In this document: one piece after another, positions 42,924 through 52,152 of the stretch
Position numbering within the stretch: the first letter of the stretch is position 1
How the letters are laid out: each line of letters begins with the position of its first letter
Assembly (NCBI GenBank): GCA_903839405.1
Contig: CAIMCD010000005.1
Span: forward strand, 30,316 to 94,315
DNA length: 64,000 nucleotides
Reading direction: 5' to 3'
Origin: an uncultured Chlorobiaceae bacterium
Lineage (GTDB): Bacteria; Bacteroidota; Chlorobiia; Chlorobiales; Chlorobiaceae
Made by a program: the position numbers and the translations under genes
The notes under the pieces: model-generated
Told to the model about the DNA's origin: nothing
Databases searched by the model: none
Seen by the model: only the letters and a program-made list of their open reading frames with translations

Positions 42924-43688
42924 TTATGGTAATGCAGCTCTTGTCAGGGCATCAATCCACTGTAATACCTCCTCCTTCGCATCGGCAGGCGCTTCCATAT
43001 GATTTGAATTCAAAACCAGATATTTATTAAGCGGATGGTGGGGCCATTTTTCAAAAACATAATCTCGGCCTTTATCATAGAGCACATCTGTTGTTCCTGC
43101 CAATATCCAGGCAAGCGGAATTCCTGGAGTGATTTTCCCGGTCGACAGGGGCATTGATGCCATTCCTTCAGGATCATAATAACTGAAATACGTAGAGGCA
43201 GTCATGGTGATATCAGCATATCGGCCATTATTTCTGTGTGTAAAGAGTGCCCGGCTGTCGCCTTTACCGCCTTCAATCATCTCTTTGGCTTTATTGAGAC
43301 TGGACTGGATGCTCTCATGATAACGAGCTATTTCAGGCATATGCCCAGGGGCGATAGCTATAACGGCATCAATTTTTTCCCTACCATAGGCGGTATATGC
43401 TATAGCTGCATTTGCTCCCTTGCTGTGTCCGGCCAAAACGATGAGGGTAGAGCCGCTTTTTCGTAACTCCTGAATAGTGCTGGTTACCATCTCCAATGCG
43501 GCAGCATAATCGACATCATATCCCCTGACTTTACTCCACGGCATTAATGGCGCAAGAACCATATACCCTTTCTCTCTCATCGATTTTGCCAGGGAATTGA
43601 ACTGTGATGGGCTTCCCCATTTACCATGAATCAAGACAACTCCAACCTTGTTTTCAGTGGCGGCACATAATCTACCCGGCATGTCCAT
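42924..43688 (-). CDS. Alpha/beta hydrolase, possibly with lost signal peptide
   Basis: This 254-aa enzyme has the nucleophile elbow AGHSKGANAA (Ser), the oxyanion-side VLIHGKWGSP, an Asp in AGTTDVLYDKGRD and His in NSNHMEAP. The start MDMPGRLCAATENK looks like the end of a signal peptide (LCAATENK), and the frame is closed by a stop codon 5 codons before the ATG. So the upstream part has probably been lost, and this copy may be cytoplasmic or a decaying gene. No substrate is inferred. Confidence 0.78.
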   Translation of the reverse strand: MDMPGRLCAATENKVGVVLIHGKWGSPSQFNSLAKSMREKGYMVLAPLMPWSKVRGYDVDYAAALEMVTSTIQELRKSGSTLIVLAGHSKGANAAIAYTAYGREKIDAVIAIAPGHMPEIARYHESIQSSLNKAKEMIEGGKGDSRALFTHRNNGRYADITMTASTYFSYYDPEGMASMPLSTGKITPGIPLAWILAGTTDVLYDKGRDYVFEKWPHHPLNKYLVLNSNHMEAPADAKEEVLQWIDALTRAALP

Positions 43689-43734
43689 TATCCCTGCGGT
43701 TTAGTTGAGAAGCCAATAATTGACGGAGAACCCC

Positions 43735-43935
43735 TTAACGGTACTTTTTATAGTTGATGCCGAACTGCTGCATTTTCAGGCTTAGTATCCTTCGGGTAAC
43801 TCCTAATTTCTCGTCTGCATGTGATATATGTCCCTTTTGACAAATCCGGACGTGCCCCCTTTTATAAGACCACTTCTTCTTGGCAAAAATCTGTTTGCTG
43901 AACCAGAAATGCTTACGTGGAATGAGGAGTGATTG
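43735..43935 (-). pseudogene. Remnant of a NifA-type sigma-54 activator (C-terminal HTH)
   Basis: A short open frame ends in DEKLGVTRRILSLKMQQFG followed by INYKKYR and a stop. This is the Fis-type DNA-binding end of NifA/NtrC-type activators (GVTRRIL...). The AAA+ and receiver-like parts are gone and the preceding ~40 codons bear no resemblance, so it is a 3' relic. It lies next to modE, where Chlorobi can carry a nif regulator. Confidence 0.7.
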
Positions 43936-43996
43936 TCAAGGATGTGGACGCACAATTTCCATCCTCATCCTTGACGACGGTGGGCGAGTGGCAGGT

Positions 43997-44806
43997 TCAG
44001 CTTACACCGATGATAACGCTTGATGCCTTGAAGATGGAGCAAGCGGTGTCACCCTCTTTGAGTGCAAGCTTTTCGGAACTGCCGTGGGTGATGATGGCTG
44101 AAATGACGTTGCCTTCGCCGATTTCCAGATCAACCTCGGTGCTGACCGGCCCTTCGATCACTTTGGTGATTTTGCCTGGCAAAATGTTGCGGGCGCTGAG
44201 TTTTGCATCAAGCAGCTCCTGGGCAATAATGATGGAGCTTGATTTGATGATGGCATAGGCACTCATTCCCTCTTTCAGGCCGAGGTTCTCAACCGCTCCA
44301 TTGGTTATGACGGCGGTGATGCGGGTTTCACCCTTGAGGCGAAGGATGACCTCGGCGTTGACTGCTCCAGGGGTAATTTTTTCGACCGTTCCCGAAAAAA
44401 CGTTGCGTGCACTGATTTTCATGGATATTTTCTTTAGAAATTGATAAAGGGTATTGGTATCTCCGAGACGTCCTTCAAGATTGCGCAGAAACTTCTGGTG
44501 CTCCTCCTGAACCACCCGGAACTGCTCAACAACTTTTCGTCCCTCCCGCGTCAGCAGGGTTCCTCCTCCCCCTTTGCCTCCGGTCATACGGTCAACCAGC
44601 GGCTTTTCGGAGAGGTTATTCATCATATTGACCAGGTGCCATGCGGTTTTATAGCTGATGCCTGCGGCCTTGGCCGCACTGTTGATCGAGCCAAGATCGT
44701 CAATTTTTTCCAGCAGAGTGATGCTCTCACCTCCAAGAAACTTGTTCTCGGCTTTCTGAAACCAGATGGAACCCTCAAGGCCGATCTCCTCTTTTTTGCT
44801 CTTCAT
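43997..44806 (-). CDS. modE: ModE-type molybdate-responsive regulator
   Basis: This 269-aa protein has an N-terminal winged HTH (KAAGISYKTAWHLVNMMNNL, residues ~48-67) and a glycine-rich link (TGGKGGGGTLLTREG). Two molybdate-binding Mop domains follow at the C-terminus (from SARNVFSGTVEKITPG and SARNILPGKITKVIEG). The start at 44806 follows AGGAGT by 7 nt; the longer frame to 44947 is not supported. ModE bound to molybdate represses or activates target promoters with 28-bp ModE boxes; two such boxes lie at 56947 and 57064. Confidence 0.93.
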   Translation of the reverse strand: MKSKKEEIGLEGSIWFQKAENKFLGGESITLLEKIDDLGSINSAAKAAGISYKTAWHLVNMMNNLSEKPLVDRMTGGKGGGGTLLTREGRKVVEQFRVVQEEHQKFLRNLEGRLGDTNTLYQFLKKISMKISARNVFSGTVEKITPGAVNAEVILRLKGETRITAVITNGAVENLGLKEGMSAYAIIKSSSIIIAQELLDAKLSARNILPGKITKVIEGPVSTEVDLEIGEGNVISAIITHGSSEKLALKEGDTACSIFKASSVIIGVS

Positions 44807-45476
44807 CCGGCGACTCCTTTTAAAGCCATGTCTGTCAATCTGTTCGCTCTCCGGTTTCCATTGCGTTGCAGGGAAGTGAGCATGATGCTTCTCTTGATGC
44901 TTGTATAGAATTGATCTCGTGACGGCAAGATAGATAATCACCAGCAAACCGTAAAATTAAACCGGGGGAGCGGTTGAACAATGGGGGCGTATCCGTTGGT
45001 GCAACCGATATGGCTTCCCTACGCGACTTTCTGATTTGTTGAAATTATCGTCTCCAATCATGATCCCTGTAGAAAAAAGAAACCAAGCTTCTTTTTTCTA
45101 CAGGGATGAGACATCGTCTTTAAACCTCCTCCGTTTCTTGGGCAGCAGGATATATCCCGAACGGTTGGATAATTGGAGCCAGATGAGCTGAAAGGTTTAC
45201 GTCCAGTTCTGCTATAGGCTGGGAGTGAAATTCCCTCAGCCTATGAATCAGCTTTGTTATAAGCAAAGGTGTAGATTAGTTTTTTTTCGTCTAAAGAGCA
45301 CTTCAGTACAATGGACAAAAAAATGATGTGAAATAATGCATATTTTTGTTCTGTCAAGCCTTGTTTAACTAAGTAAAACCATAACTTTCGTTATAACCTC
45401 AAATAAATGATATAATTGCAGTCACATTACGCTGCATAACCCACATCCTCTTTTGTATCTCCAGAATATTGTCAAC
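44807..45476. other. 670-bp intergenic region with two hairpins
   Basis: It contains a 19-bp perfect inverted repeat (45063-45081 with 45089-45107; A-tracts and CTACAGGGAT arms) and an 8-bp hairpin (45214-45221 with 45237-45244; ATAGGCTG/CAGCCTAT). I see no gene. The region before 45477 is AT-rich and probably holds the promoter of the helicase gene. Confidence 0.45.
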
Positions 45477-48400
45477 ATGAGTAAAGAAGTTAAGAAAAAG
45501 TTAGAAGCGAGCCGCAGAGAGCTGCTTGATGTAGGATTGCGCAACCCATTGATTAATCATCAACAACGAGCTAAGCAGGTTAAGTTGGTGGATGAGCTTT
45601 CGTCGGAAATCTATCGTATGCTTGTTCTTGAAGGCAAAGAAATGAACTTTGATGCTTTGCCTGAGAAAGAAATTGATTCTGAAAGTGGCCAGGTTAAAAT
45701 GTTTGACGCTGTCGATCAGAAAGATTTGCTGGCGCAGCCTGTTGATGAGGAGTTGGTTGATGGCCAGTTAGCCGCTCGTCACCTTGACCGCAAGCTTCAA
45801 ACCAATTTATCATCACAAAAGCTCCAAACAAGGCTGCTTTCAATTCATAATGATGCCCGCTCTTATATTGAGGAGCAGGGTGTCAATATTTTGTTTCTTG
45901 TTCTCGGTTTTTTGCACTGGTATGAGGCCGATTCATCACAGGATGTCCGTCGCGCCCCACTCCTCTTGATTCCCGTTGAACTCAAACGTGCAAGTGCACA
46001 AGAGCGATTTCAACTCTACTATACTGGTGAGGATATCGGTGATAATCTCTCGCTCATCGAAAAGTTAAAGGGCGAATTCAATATCACGCTGCCGAGGATT
46101 GCTGACGCAGAAGAGTTTGATATTCAGGCCTATTTCGATTCGGTTTCACAGGCTGTCGCGAGCGAAAAACGATGGAGTGTGGTTTCCAACGACATGACAT
46201 TGGGCTTTTTCTCCTTTGGCAAGTTTCTCATGTATAGAGACCTTGATCCGGAAGCTTGGGCAGGGGAGAACAAGGGTAATGGCTTCTCAATTATCGAGTC
46301 TTTGTTGACAGAGGGGTTTCATGAACAGGCGAGTGCCTATGGCGAAGAGACTCATATTGACGCGGTTATTTCCCCGTCGGATATACATCAGGTCAAGGAT
46401 GCTGACAGCACGCAGATTTTAGCCATTCTTGATGTCAATTCAGGACGCAATCTTGTTTTACAGGGGCCGCCCGGTACCGGTAAATCCCAGACCATTACAA
46501 ATATTATTGCCGAATGTATAGGCAAAGATCGGAAAGTGCTCTTTGTCTCTGAAAAAATGGCAGCGCTCGATGTGGTGAAGCGACGGCTTGACGAAGTTGG
46601 GCTTGGTGATGCGGTCTTGGAATTACATAGCCATAAAACAAATAAAAAAAAGGTTTTGGCTGAGCTTGACCGTACCCAGCACCAAGGTAAGCCTGTCGTT
46701 GAAAACCCGACACAGGACATCATAACCCTTACAAAATTACGGGATGAACTCAATGCTTACTGTGAGGCTGTAAACAAGCCAATAGGTAAGGCGCAGATCA
46801 GCTTTATCAATGCATTAGGTTTTGCTTTGAAGAACCATCAACGTGATCTTGATGTGCCGTCCTTTGAGTTTGAGCCGATGGCAGATTGGACTGAATCGGA
46901 TTATCGGGCGGCACGAATGCAGGTCGAGACACTTGACCGCTATTTGAGCGAAGTGGGGCCACCAACAAATAATCCCTTTGAATCAAGTGGTTTGACTGAA
47001 ATCCTCCCTTCTCAGCGTCCAAAATTGGAGCAGGCACTCAATGAAGCCTGGAGGGCGACAGAAGCGCTTTTGTCATCGGCAATTGATTTAGCAAAAGCGA
47101 TGGGATTGCAGCAACCTGAATATCGCTCAGAGATAGGCATTATTTGCAGGGCTGCTCGTCGTGCAATGGAGGCTCCGCACACAGAAGGGCTGGCGCTTAC
47201 ATCTGGTGAATGGCAGGTCAGGCGTGACGACATTTCTGCCCTGATTTCAGCAGGTAAGGCGTTAAGCATAGCCCATGCCCAATATGATGACTGGCTGATT
47301 GATAATGCTTGGACTTCGGACTTGGTAGAGCTACGGCGGCATTTTGTTACCCATGGGAAAAAGTGGTGGCGATTTTTGTCAGCCGACTTTCGCAAAGCCA
47401 AGCAGATGCTACAGGGATTTTGTCGCAAGCCACTTCCTAAAGATGCATCAGAAGCTATCAAGTTGGTCGATGCTATTCTTGACAGCCAGAAGAATCAAAA
47501 GATATTTACTGAACATTCAGACCTTGGCGTAACGCTGTTTGGCGCTCAATGGAAAAAAGGGGAGTCAGATTGGGAGGTTTTGGAAAAACTTACCGAGTGG
47601 GTCGTTGCTCTCTATCGTGATATGGGCAATGGGGTTGTGCCAGAAGGTATCGTGAACTTTCTCTCGGGTTCACCGAAAGTTGATGAACTCAAAGAGAAGG
47701 TAGTTGATGTCGAATCCAACATGCAGAAGCACGAGCAAAGTGTCTCTGTTGTTGAAAATATGCTCCACCTCAAGCTAAGTGAAACAGCAAAGATTCATTG
47801 GGATCTTACGCTTGAAAAACAAGGCAATTCTCTCGACCATTGGTTTAAAAATCTCGACCGATTGTTTCATCTCATCCGCTTCAATCAGCTTGCGGCTGAA
47901 ATGACAAAGCTTGGACTGGGCTTTATCGTGACCGCTGCCAGAAATTGGGGGCATGGAGAGGGAACTCTTGTCAAGATATTTAATTACAGTTGGTATAACG
48001 GGTTGGTGGAAAAGGCATACATTGACGCTCCAGCCATTAAATCGTTTGATCGTCTGCAACATACCCATGTCCAGGAAGAATTCATTCGCCTGGACCGTCT
48101 CCTTTTTCGCTACAACCAGTTACGACTGGCGATGCTACACTGGAAATCGATTCCAGCATTGAATGGAGGTGGCGAGCTTCAAATCATCAGCAGCGAGATC
48201 AATAAAAAGCGCAGGCATATGCCCATTCGTGTCTTGATGAGTAAAGCAGGACGGGCTATTCAGGCAATCAAGCCGGTTTTTATGATGAGTCCTATGTCTA
48301 TTGCGACGTATGTCCCGCCAGGGTCGGTTCAGTTTGATCTTGTGATATTCGATGAAGCCAGCCAGGTCAAGCCTGTGGATGCATTTGGCGCCATCATGCG

Positions 48401-50201
48401 AGGCAAACAGTCAGTCGTTGTTGGTGACAGCAAGCAGCTTCCGCCAACCAGCTTCTTTGACACTCTGTTCGAGAGCGATGATGATGAGGAGTTCGATAAT
48501 ATTGGAGACACGGAGAGTATCCTGAGTTTATTTCTTGGGAAGGGTGCGCCGGAACGGATGTTGCGATGGCACTACCGGAGCCGACACGACTCACTCATCG
48601 CCGTTTCAAATAATGAATTTTACGATAATCGTCTTGTCGTCTTTCCGAGTCCTGGAGTCAATGCAAAGGCTCGAGGCCTCAGATTCCACCATCTCCCGAA
48701 TACCGCATACGACAGGGGTAAAACCCGCTCTAATCCAGAAGAGGCAAAGGTTGTTGCAAAGGCCATCCTCGAACATGCAAAATCATTTCCCGATCTGACG
48801 CTTGGTGTGGTAACCTTTAGTACCGCTCAGCGGGATGCAGTAGAACTTCAGCTTGAACTTCTACGCAGAGCTGATCCGAGTAGTGAGTCTTTCTTCAATG
48901 AGCACCAGCGAGAGCCTTTCTTTGTCAAGAACCTTGAAAATGTTCAGGGTGATGAGCGTGATATCATTTTTATCAGTATTGGATTCGGCAAAACGACCGA
49001 GGGTTATATGTCCATGAATTTTGGCCCACTGAATCGAGATGGAGGAGAGAGACGATTGAATGTTCTCATCTCCAGAGCTCGGCTTGCAATGGACGTCTTT
49101 TGCAACTTCACATCTCATGATATTGACCTTGCCCGAACTAATGCCCGTGGTGTAGTTGCATTAAAGAATTTTTTAGCATTCGCTCAATCAGGCATTCTGC
49201 CGCAGCCCTACAGTACAGGCAAAGAGCCCGATTCTCCTTTTGAGGAAGAGGTAATCAGGGCCTTAACACAAAAGGGAATTGAGATTGAGCCACAGGTCGG
49301 CACCGCCGGGTTTTTCATTGATATCGGCATCAAATCAAAAGAAAGACCAGGTCAATATATTCTTGGCATAGAGTGTGACGGAGCGACATACCACACTTCC
49401 CGTTCCGCGCGTGATCGTGACCGTCTGCGTCAGGAAGTGTTGCAGGGTCTTGGCTGGCAGTTGCACCGGATATGGAGCACTGACTGGTATCGCAATCCTG
49501 TACAAGAGTTGGATCGTGCGTTGATGGCCATTGAAAAGGCAGACTACAACGATAAAAACGGGCAGAGATGCCCCGTTCCGCAAATAACACCGGAAGAAAA
49601 GACTCTCCATATAGATCGTGAAGAGGTCGTTCAGCGGGCTGATCTCACACAGTCGCCAACTGTTCTTTACAGGCGGGCGCAACTACAGATACCGTTACTC
49701 CAAAAAGAGCTACACGAATTTTTGCCAGAGGAGTTGCTGCCCTATATTTATGAGGTCATCAAGATCGAGTCACCCATTCATACAACAGAGTTAATGCGTT
49801 CAATTACTGAAGGTGCAGGTCTCAAACGTTCCGGTGTCAGAATCCAGGGGGCAGTTCTCACGTCGATTATTTCTGGCGTGCAAAAGAAACAAATTGTAAA
49901 AAAAGGGGAGTTTTGTTGGCACCCTGACATGAGTGAACCTGCAGTACGTGACCGTTCAGAGCTTGATGCTTCGTCAAAGAAGTTTGAATGGGTTTCTCCG
50001 GAAGAGATCAGCCTTGCTCTTTTTCAACAGGTGAAAAAGGGCTTTTCACTCTCTGTTGATGACGCAGTATCAAATGCAGCCCGTGCATTAGGATTTCAGC
50101 GCGTGACTGTGCAGGCAAAATACCTATTTGAGCTTCAGCTTGACGGGTTGATACAATCCAGAAAACTTTTTTTGCGCAATGGTTTAGTGTCAGTGGTATA
50201 G
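45477..50201 (+). CDS. DUF4011-helicase-Vsr-type nuclease protein (HheA-like)
   Basis: This 1574-aa multidomain protein is organised as DUF4011 (residues 1-~250), an SF1 helicase split into two parts, a Vsr/DUF559-type nuclease and DUF3320. The helicase carries Walker A GPPGTGKSQ at ~330, Walker B VIFDEASQ at ~955, GDSKQLPP, and VQGDERDIIFIS followed by RRLNVLISRARLAM at the end. The nuclease has FEEEVIRALTQKGIEIEPQ at ~1255 and GIECDGATYH at ~1297 with YxD/E..K-like catalytic residues. I use ATG 45477. This architecture matches the single-gene antiviral system Hhe. It sits beside a relic of a type I methylase and a toxin-antitoxin pair, as in a defence island. Confidence 0.87.
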   Translation: MSKEVKKKLEASRRELLDVGLRNPLINHQQRAKQVKLVDELSSEIYRMLVLEGKEMNFDALPEKEIDSESGQVKMFDAVDQKDLLAQPVDEELVDGQLAARHLDRKLQTNLSSQKLQTRLLSIHNDARSYIEEQGVNILFLVLGFLHWYEADSSQDVRRAPLLLIPVELKRASAQERFQLYYTGEDIGDNLSLIEKLKGEFNITLPRIADAEEFDIQAYFDSVSQAVASEKRWSVVSNDMTLGFFSFGKFLMYRDLDPEAWAGENKGNGFSIIESLLTEGFHEQASAYGEETHIDAVISPSDIHQVKDADSTQILAILDVNSGRNLVLQGPPGTGKSQTITNIIAECIGKDRKVLFVSEKMAALDVVKRRLDEVGLGDAVLELHSHKTNKKKVLAELDRTQHQGKPVVENPTQDIITLTKLRDELNAYCEAVNKPIGKAQISFINALGFALKNHQRDLDVPSFEFEPMADWTESDYRAARMQVETLDRYLSEVGPPTNNPFESSGLTEILPSQRPKLEQALNEAWRATEALLSSAIDLAKAMGLQQPEYRSEIGIICRAARRAMEAPHTEGLALTSGEWQVRRDDISALISAGKALSIAHAQYDDWLIDNAWTSDLVELRRHFVTHGKKWWRFLSADFRKAKQMLQGFCRKPLPKDASEAIKLVDAILDSQKNQKIFTEHSDLGVTLFGAQWKKGESDWEVLEKLTEWVVALYRDMGNGVVPEGIVNFLSGSPKVDELKEKVVDVESNMQKHEQSVSVVENMLHLKLSETAKIHWDLTLEKQGNSLDHWFKNLDRLFHLIRFNQLAAEMTKLGLGFIVTAARNWGHGEGTLVKIFNYSWYNGLVEKAYIDAPAIKSFDRLQHTHVQEEFIRLDRLLFRYNQLRLAMLHWKSIPALNGGGELQIISSEINKKRRHMPIRVLMSKAGRAIQAIKPVFMMSPMSIATYVPPGSVQFDLVIFDEASQVKPVDAFGAIMRGKQSVVVGDSKQLPPTSFFDTLFESDDDEEFDNIGDTESILSLFLGKGAPERMLRWHYRSRHDSLIAVSNNEFYDNRLVVFPSPGVNAKARGLRFHHLPNTAYDRGKTRSNPEEAKVVAKAILEHAKSFPDLTLGVVTFSTAQRDAVELQLELLRRADPSSESFFNEHQREPFFVKNLENVQGDERDIIFISIGFGKTTEGYMSMNFGPLNRDGGERRLNVLISRARLAMDVFCNFTSHDIDLARTNARGVVALKNFLAFAQSGILPQPYSTGKEPDSPFEEEVIRALTQKGIEIEPQVGTAGFFIDIGIKSKERPGQYILGIECDGATYHTSRSARDRDRLRQEVLQGLGWQLHRIWSTDWYRNPVQELDRALMAIEKADYNDKNGQRCPVPQITPEEKTLHIDREEVVQRADLTQSPTVLYRRAQLQIPLLQKELHEFLPEELLPYIYEVIKIESPIHTTELMRSITEGAGLKRSGVRIQGAVLTSIISGVQKKQIVKKGEFCWHPDMSEPAVRDRSELDASSKKFEWVSPEEISLALFQQVKKGFSLSVDDAVSNAARALGFQRVTVQAKYLFELQLDGLIQSRKLFLRNGLVSVV

Positions 50202-50328
50202 TTATAGTAGAGTGGAGAATAGGGGGTCAAACATCAAATTGCACAGTTATTCGTATACCGATATGCCATTCGAACTGCGGGACGGCATTGACTTTATTCA
50301 GTTACGTACAAGCATGGAGTGTGCGTAA

Positions 50329-50457
50329 CTGAAAGTTTCTGTTCAGGTGCTTGTCGCAGCCAACCGTGAACTGATCGAACGCTTTGAAAAAAAGATTCAG
50401 GCCACCATCGCCCGCGTTTGGGGTGATGATGAACCGGCTCCTGCCGGGGAGGCCTGA
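50329..50457 (+). pseudogene. Relic of a type I restriction DNA methylase (HsdM-like C-terminus)
   Basis: An open fragment reads VQVLVAANRELIERFEKKIQ then ATIARVWGDD and ends at a TGA at 50455. The coiled ERFEKKIQATIARVWG ending is typical of N6-adenine methylases of type I systems. Upstream a stop occurs at 50326 and no methylase motifs remain. It marks a lost restriction-modification locus. The rest of the gap (50202-50625) shows no gene. Confidence 0.55.
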
Positions 50458-50625
50458 AGCCCGATCCGGGTGCCCTGCATCAGGCATTCACGAATCACGA
50501 ACAAATTTTATTCGTACGCTGCAATATGCTCCAGCGCTTATCCATAGGGCAACAACGCAACAATCTGCAGATCTGGCGGATTAATCTTGAAAGAGAAGTT
50601 GTACTTAAATAGGAGATTTTTGTTT

Positions 50626-51321
50626 ATGCCTCGTATTCACAGGGAGTCTCACCGATCAGGCCGAATAGGCTGGCTTCGAGCTGCCGTGCTTGGTGCCAAT
50701 GACGGAACCATCTCGGTAGCGAGCCTGGTAATTGGTGTGGCCGCTGCTGGCGCTTCCCAGAATAGTATTCTGTTAACCGGTGTGGCTGGTCTGGTAGCTG
50801 GTGCCATGTCTATGGCGGCAGGCGAATACGTATCGGTTCAGTCGCAAGCCGATACCGAAGATGCCGACATCGAGAGAGAAAAGCGAGAACTGTCAACGGA
50901 GCCAGAGAAAGAGCTGGAGGAGCTGACCTCAATTTATGAAGCCCGGGGACTTGATCAACCGCTGGCACGGCAGGTAGCAGAAGCTCTTATGCAGAAAGAT
51001 GCTCTTGGAGCACATGCCCGTGATGAACTTGGCATTACGGAAACTCTGCGGGCCCGCCCCATTCAGGCTGCATTTTCCTCGGCAATTTCATTCGTGGCGG
51101 GTGCGGTTATTCCGATTGGAGCAGCATTACTGGCACCGGCAGACCGAATTGCCGAGGTTTCATCGGCGACAGCACTGGTCGCTTTAATCATTCTTGGGGG
51201 AACTGCTGCATACGCAGGTGGAGCATCTATTGTCAAGGGAGCCATGCGTGTCGCCTTCTGGGGAGCACTCGCCATGGGGCTTACGGCAGGCGTTGGCAGG
51301 TTCTTTGGTGCCGTTGTATAG
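50626..51321 (+). CDS. VIT1/CCC1-family Fe/Mn transporter
   Basis: This 231-aa protein has the VIT1 signature LGANDGTISVASLVIGVAAAG in the first membrane segment and MSMAAGEYVSVQSQADTEDADIE (cytoplasmic metal-binding hydrophilic loop), followed by membrane segments near the C-terminus. ATG 50626 follows AGGAG at 12 nt. The family moves Fe(II) or Mn(II) out of the cytosol. It lies between the defence genes and the toxin-antitoxin pair; no co-regulation is seen. Confidence 0.87.
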   Translation: MPRIHRESHRSGRIGWLRAAVLGANDGTISVASLVIGVAAAGASQNSILLTGVAGLVAGAMSMAAGEYVSVQSQADTEDADIEREKRELSTEPEKELEELTSIYEARGLDQPLARQVAEALMQKDALGAHARDELGITETLRARPIQAAFSSAISFVAGAVIPIGAALLAPADRIAEVSSATALVALIILGGTAAYAGGASIVKGAMRVAFWGALAMGLTAGVGRFFGAVV

Positions 51322-51379
51322 AGTTTTTTAAAACAGCGGAACGAGATTGATTTTATTCAGGGGCAGCCCCACTTCTCCA

Positions 51380-51682
51380 TCAACTCAGAGCGGCAAGTCC
51401 CTTGCGGTCGATAACATCAAGAAGGCGTTGCGCCGTGCCGCTTGGTTTTTTTTGTCCCTGTTCCCACTGCTGCACCGTTGTTTTACCAATGCCAAGCATC
51501 GCCGCAAAAACCGTTTGACTGACATGGTTCGCTGTGCGAATGCGTCGAATATCTTCCGGTTGAAACATGCGTTTGCGCGGCAAACAAAGTGCATCGACCG
51601 TGCGCATGGTGATTTCATCCATAGCACCAACTTTAAACAGGTCGTGGGCCATTTCATTGGCAATATCCAAAATCTCACCCAT
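51380..51682 (-). CDS. XRE-type antitoxin (HigA-like)
   Basis: This 100-aa protein has an HTH of the XRE family near the C-terminus: HVSQTVFAAMLGIGKTTVQQ followed by WEQGQKKPSG. The N-terminal ~35 residues are helical and may bind the toxin. It is 31 bp downstream of the toxin gene, so the order is toxin first, antitoxin second, the HigBA-type order. By family it would repress the operon through the palindrome at 52061. Confidence 0.87.
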   Translation of the reverse strand: MGEILDIANEMAHDLFKVGAMDEITMRTVDALCLPRKRMFQPEDIRRIRTANHVSQTVFAAMLGIGKTTVQQWEQGQKKPSGTAQRLLDVIDRKGLAALS

Positions 51683-51713
51683 GAGCGAGTACCTCCCAAA
51701 TTAAATTTTGCTC

Positions 51714-52055
51714 TCAAAGCTCTTTAAGCTGCTCGTCATTTGATGTCACAAAAGATTCAGCAACAAGAGTTAAAGCTGCTTTCTCCCTGTCAGAAATATT
51801 AGCCTTTTCGCTTTTGGCAAAAGCATAAAGAAAAATAATCCGTTCAGCATTTGGCCTTTTATATCCCACAAGAACACGGTATCCTCCCCGCTTTCCTGCG
51901 CCTGCTCGTGACAATCTCTTCTTGAACAAACAACCCCCAAGGTTGGCTTCAACCTTGCCAAGAGGTATCTCCTCCGCTGCGTTAAACAATGCAACGTCCG
52001 AAATACCTTCACGACGAGCCCAATGGTGAAACCATTTGTTTGTGAACACTCTCAT
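51714..52055 (-). CDS. RelE/HigB-type toxin
   Basis: This 113-aa basic protein of the RelE/ParE superfamily starts MRVFTNKWFHHWARREGISD and contains FKKRLSRAGAGKRGGYRVLVGYK and IIFLYAFAKSEKANISDREK, the typical HigB2-type residues near the end (F-K-S-x-K). Such toxins cleave ribosome-bound mRNA. A 25-bp operator lies just upstream. Confidence 0.87.
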   Translation of the reverse strand: MRVFTNKWFHHWARREGISDVALFNAAEEIPLGKVEANLGGCLFKKRLSRAGAGKRGGYRVLVGYKRPNAERIIFLYAFAKSEKANISDREKAALTLVAESFVTSNDEQLKEL

Positions 52056-52060
52056 GATTT

Positions 52061-52085
52061 AAAGTATACCACTATGTGATACTTT
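52061..52085. promoter_or_regulatory. Palindromic operator upstream of the toxin gene
   Basis: AAAGTAT and ATACTTT arms (52061-52067 and 52079-52085) flank an 11-bp centre containing CAC/GTG-like inner symmetry, with 5 bp to the toxin start codon. Position and symmetry suit binding by the XRE antitoxin. Confidence 0.55.
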
Positions 52086-52152
52086 TTGCAAGGAGTTGTT
52101 TTTGATGATGCTTACATGCCGCCCCTCTATACGCCGCTAACGCCTTTCATGC

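Noticed and set aside
45380..45420. Half-site TTTCGTTATA as a third ModE box before the helicase gene
   Set aside because: The matching right arm is missing; only one half fits.
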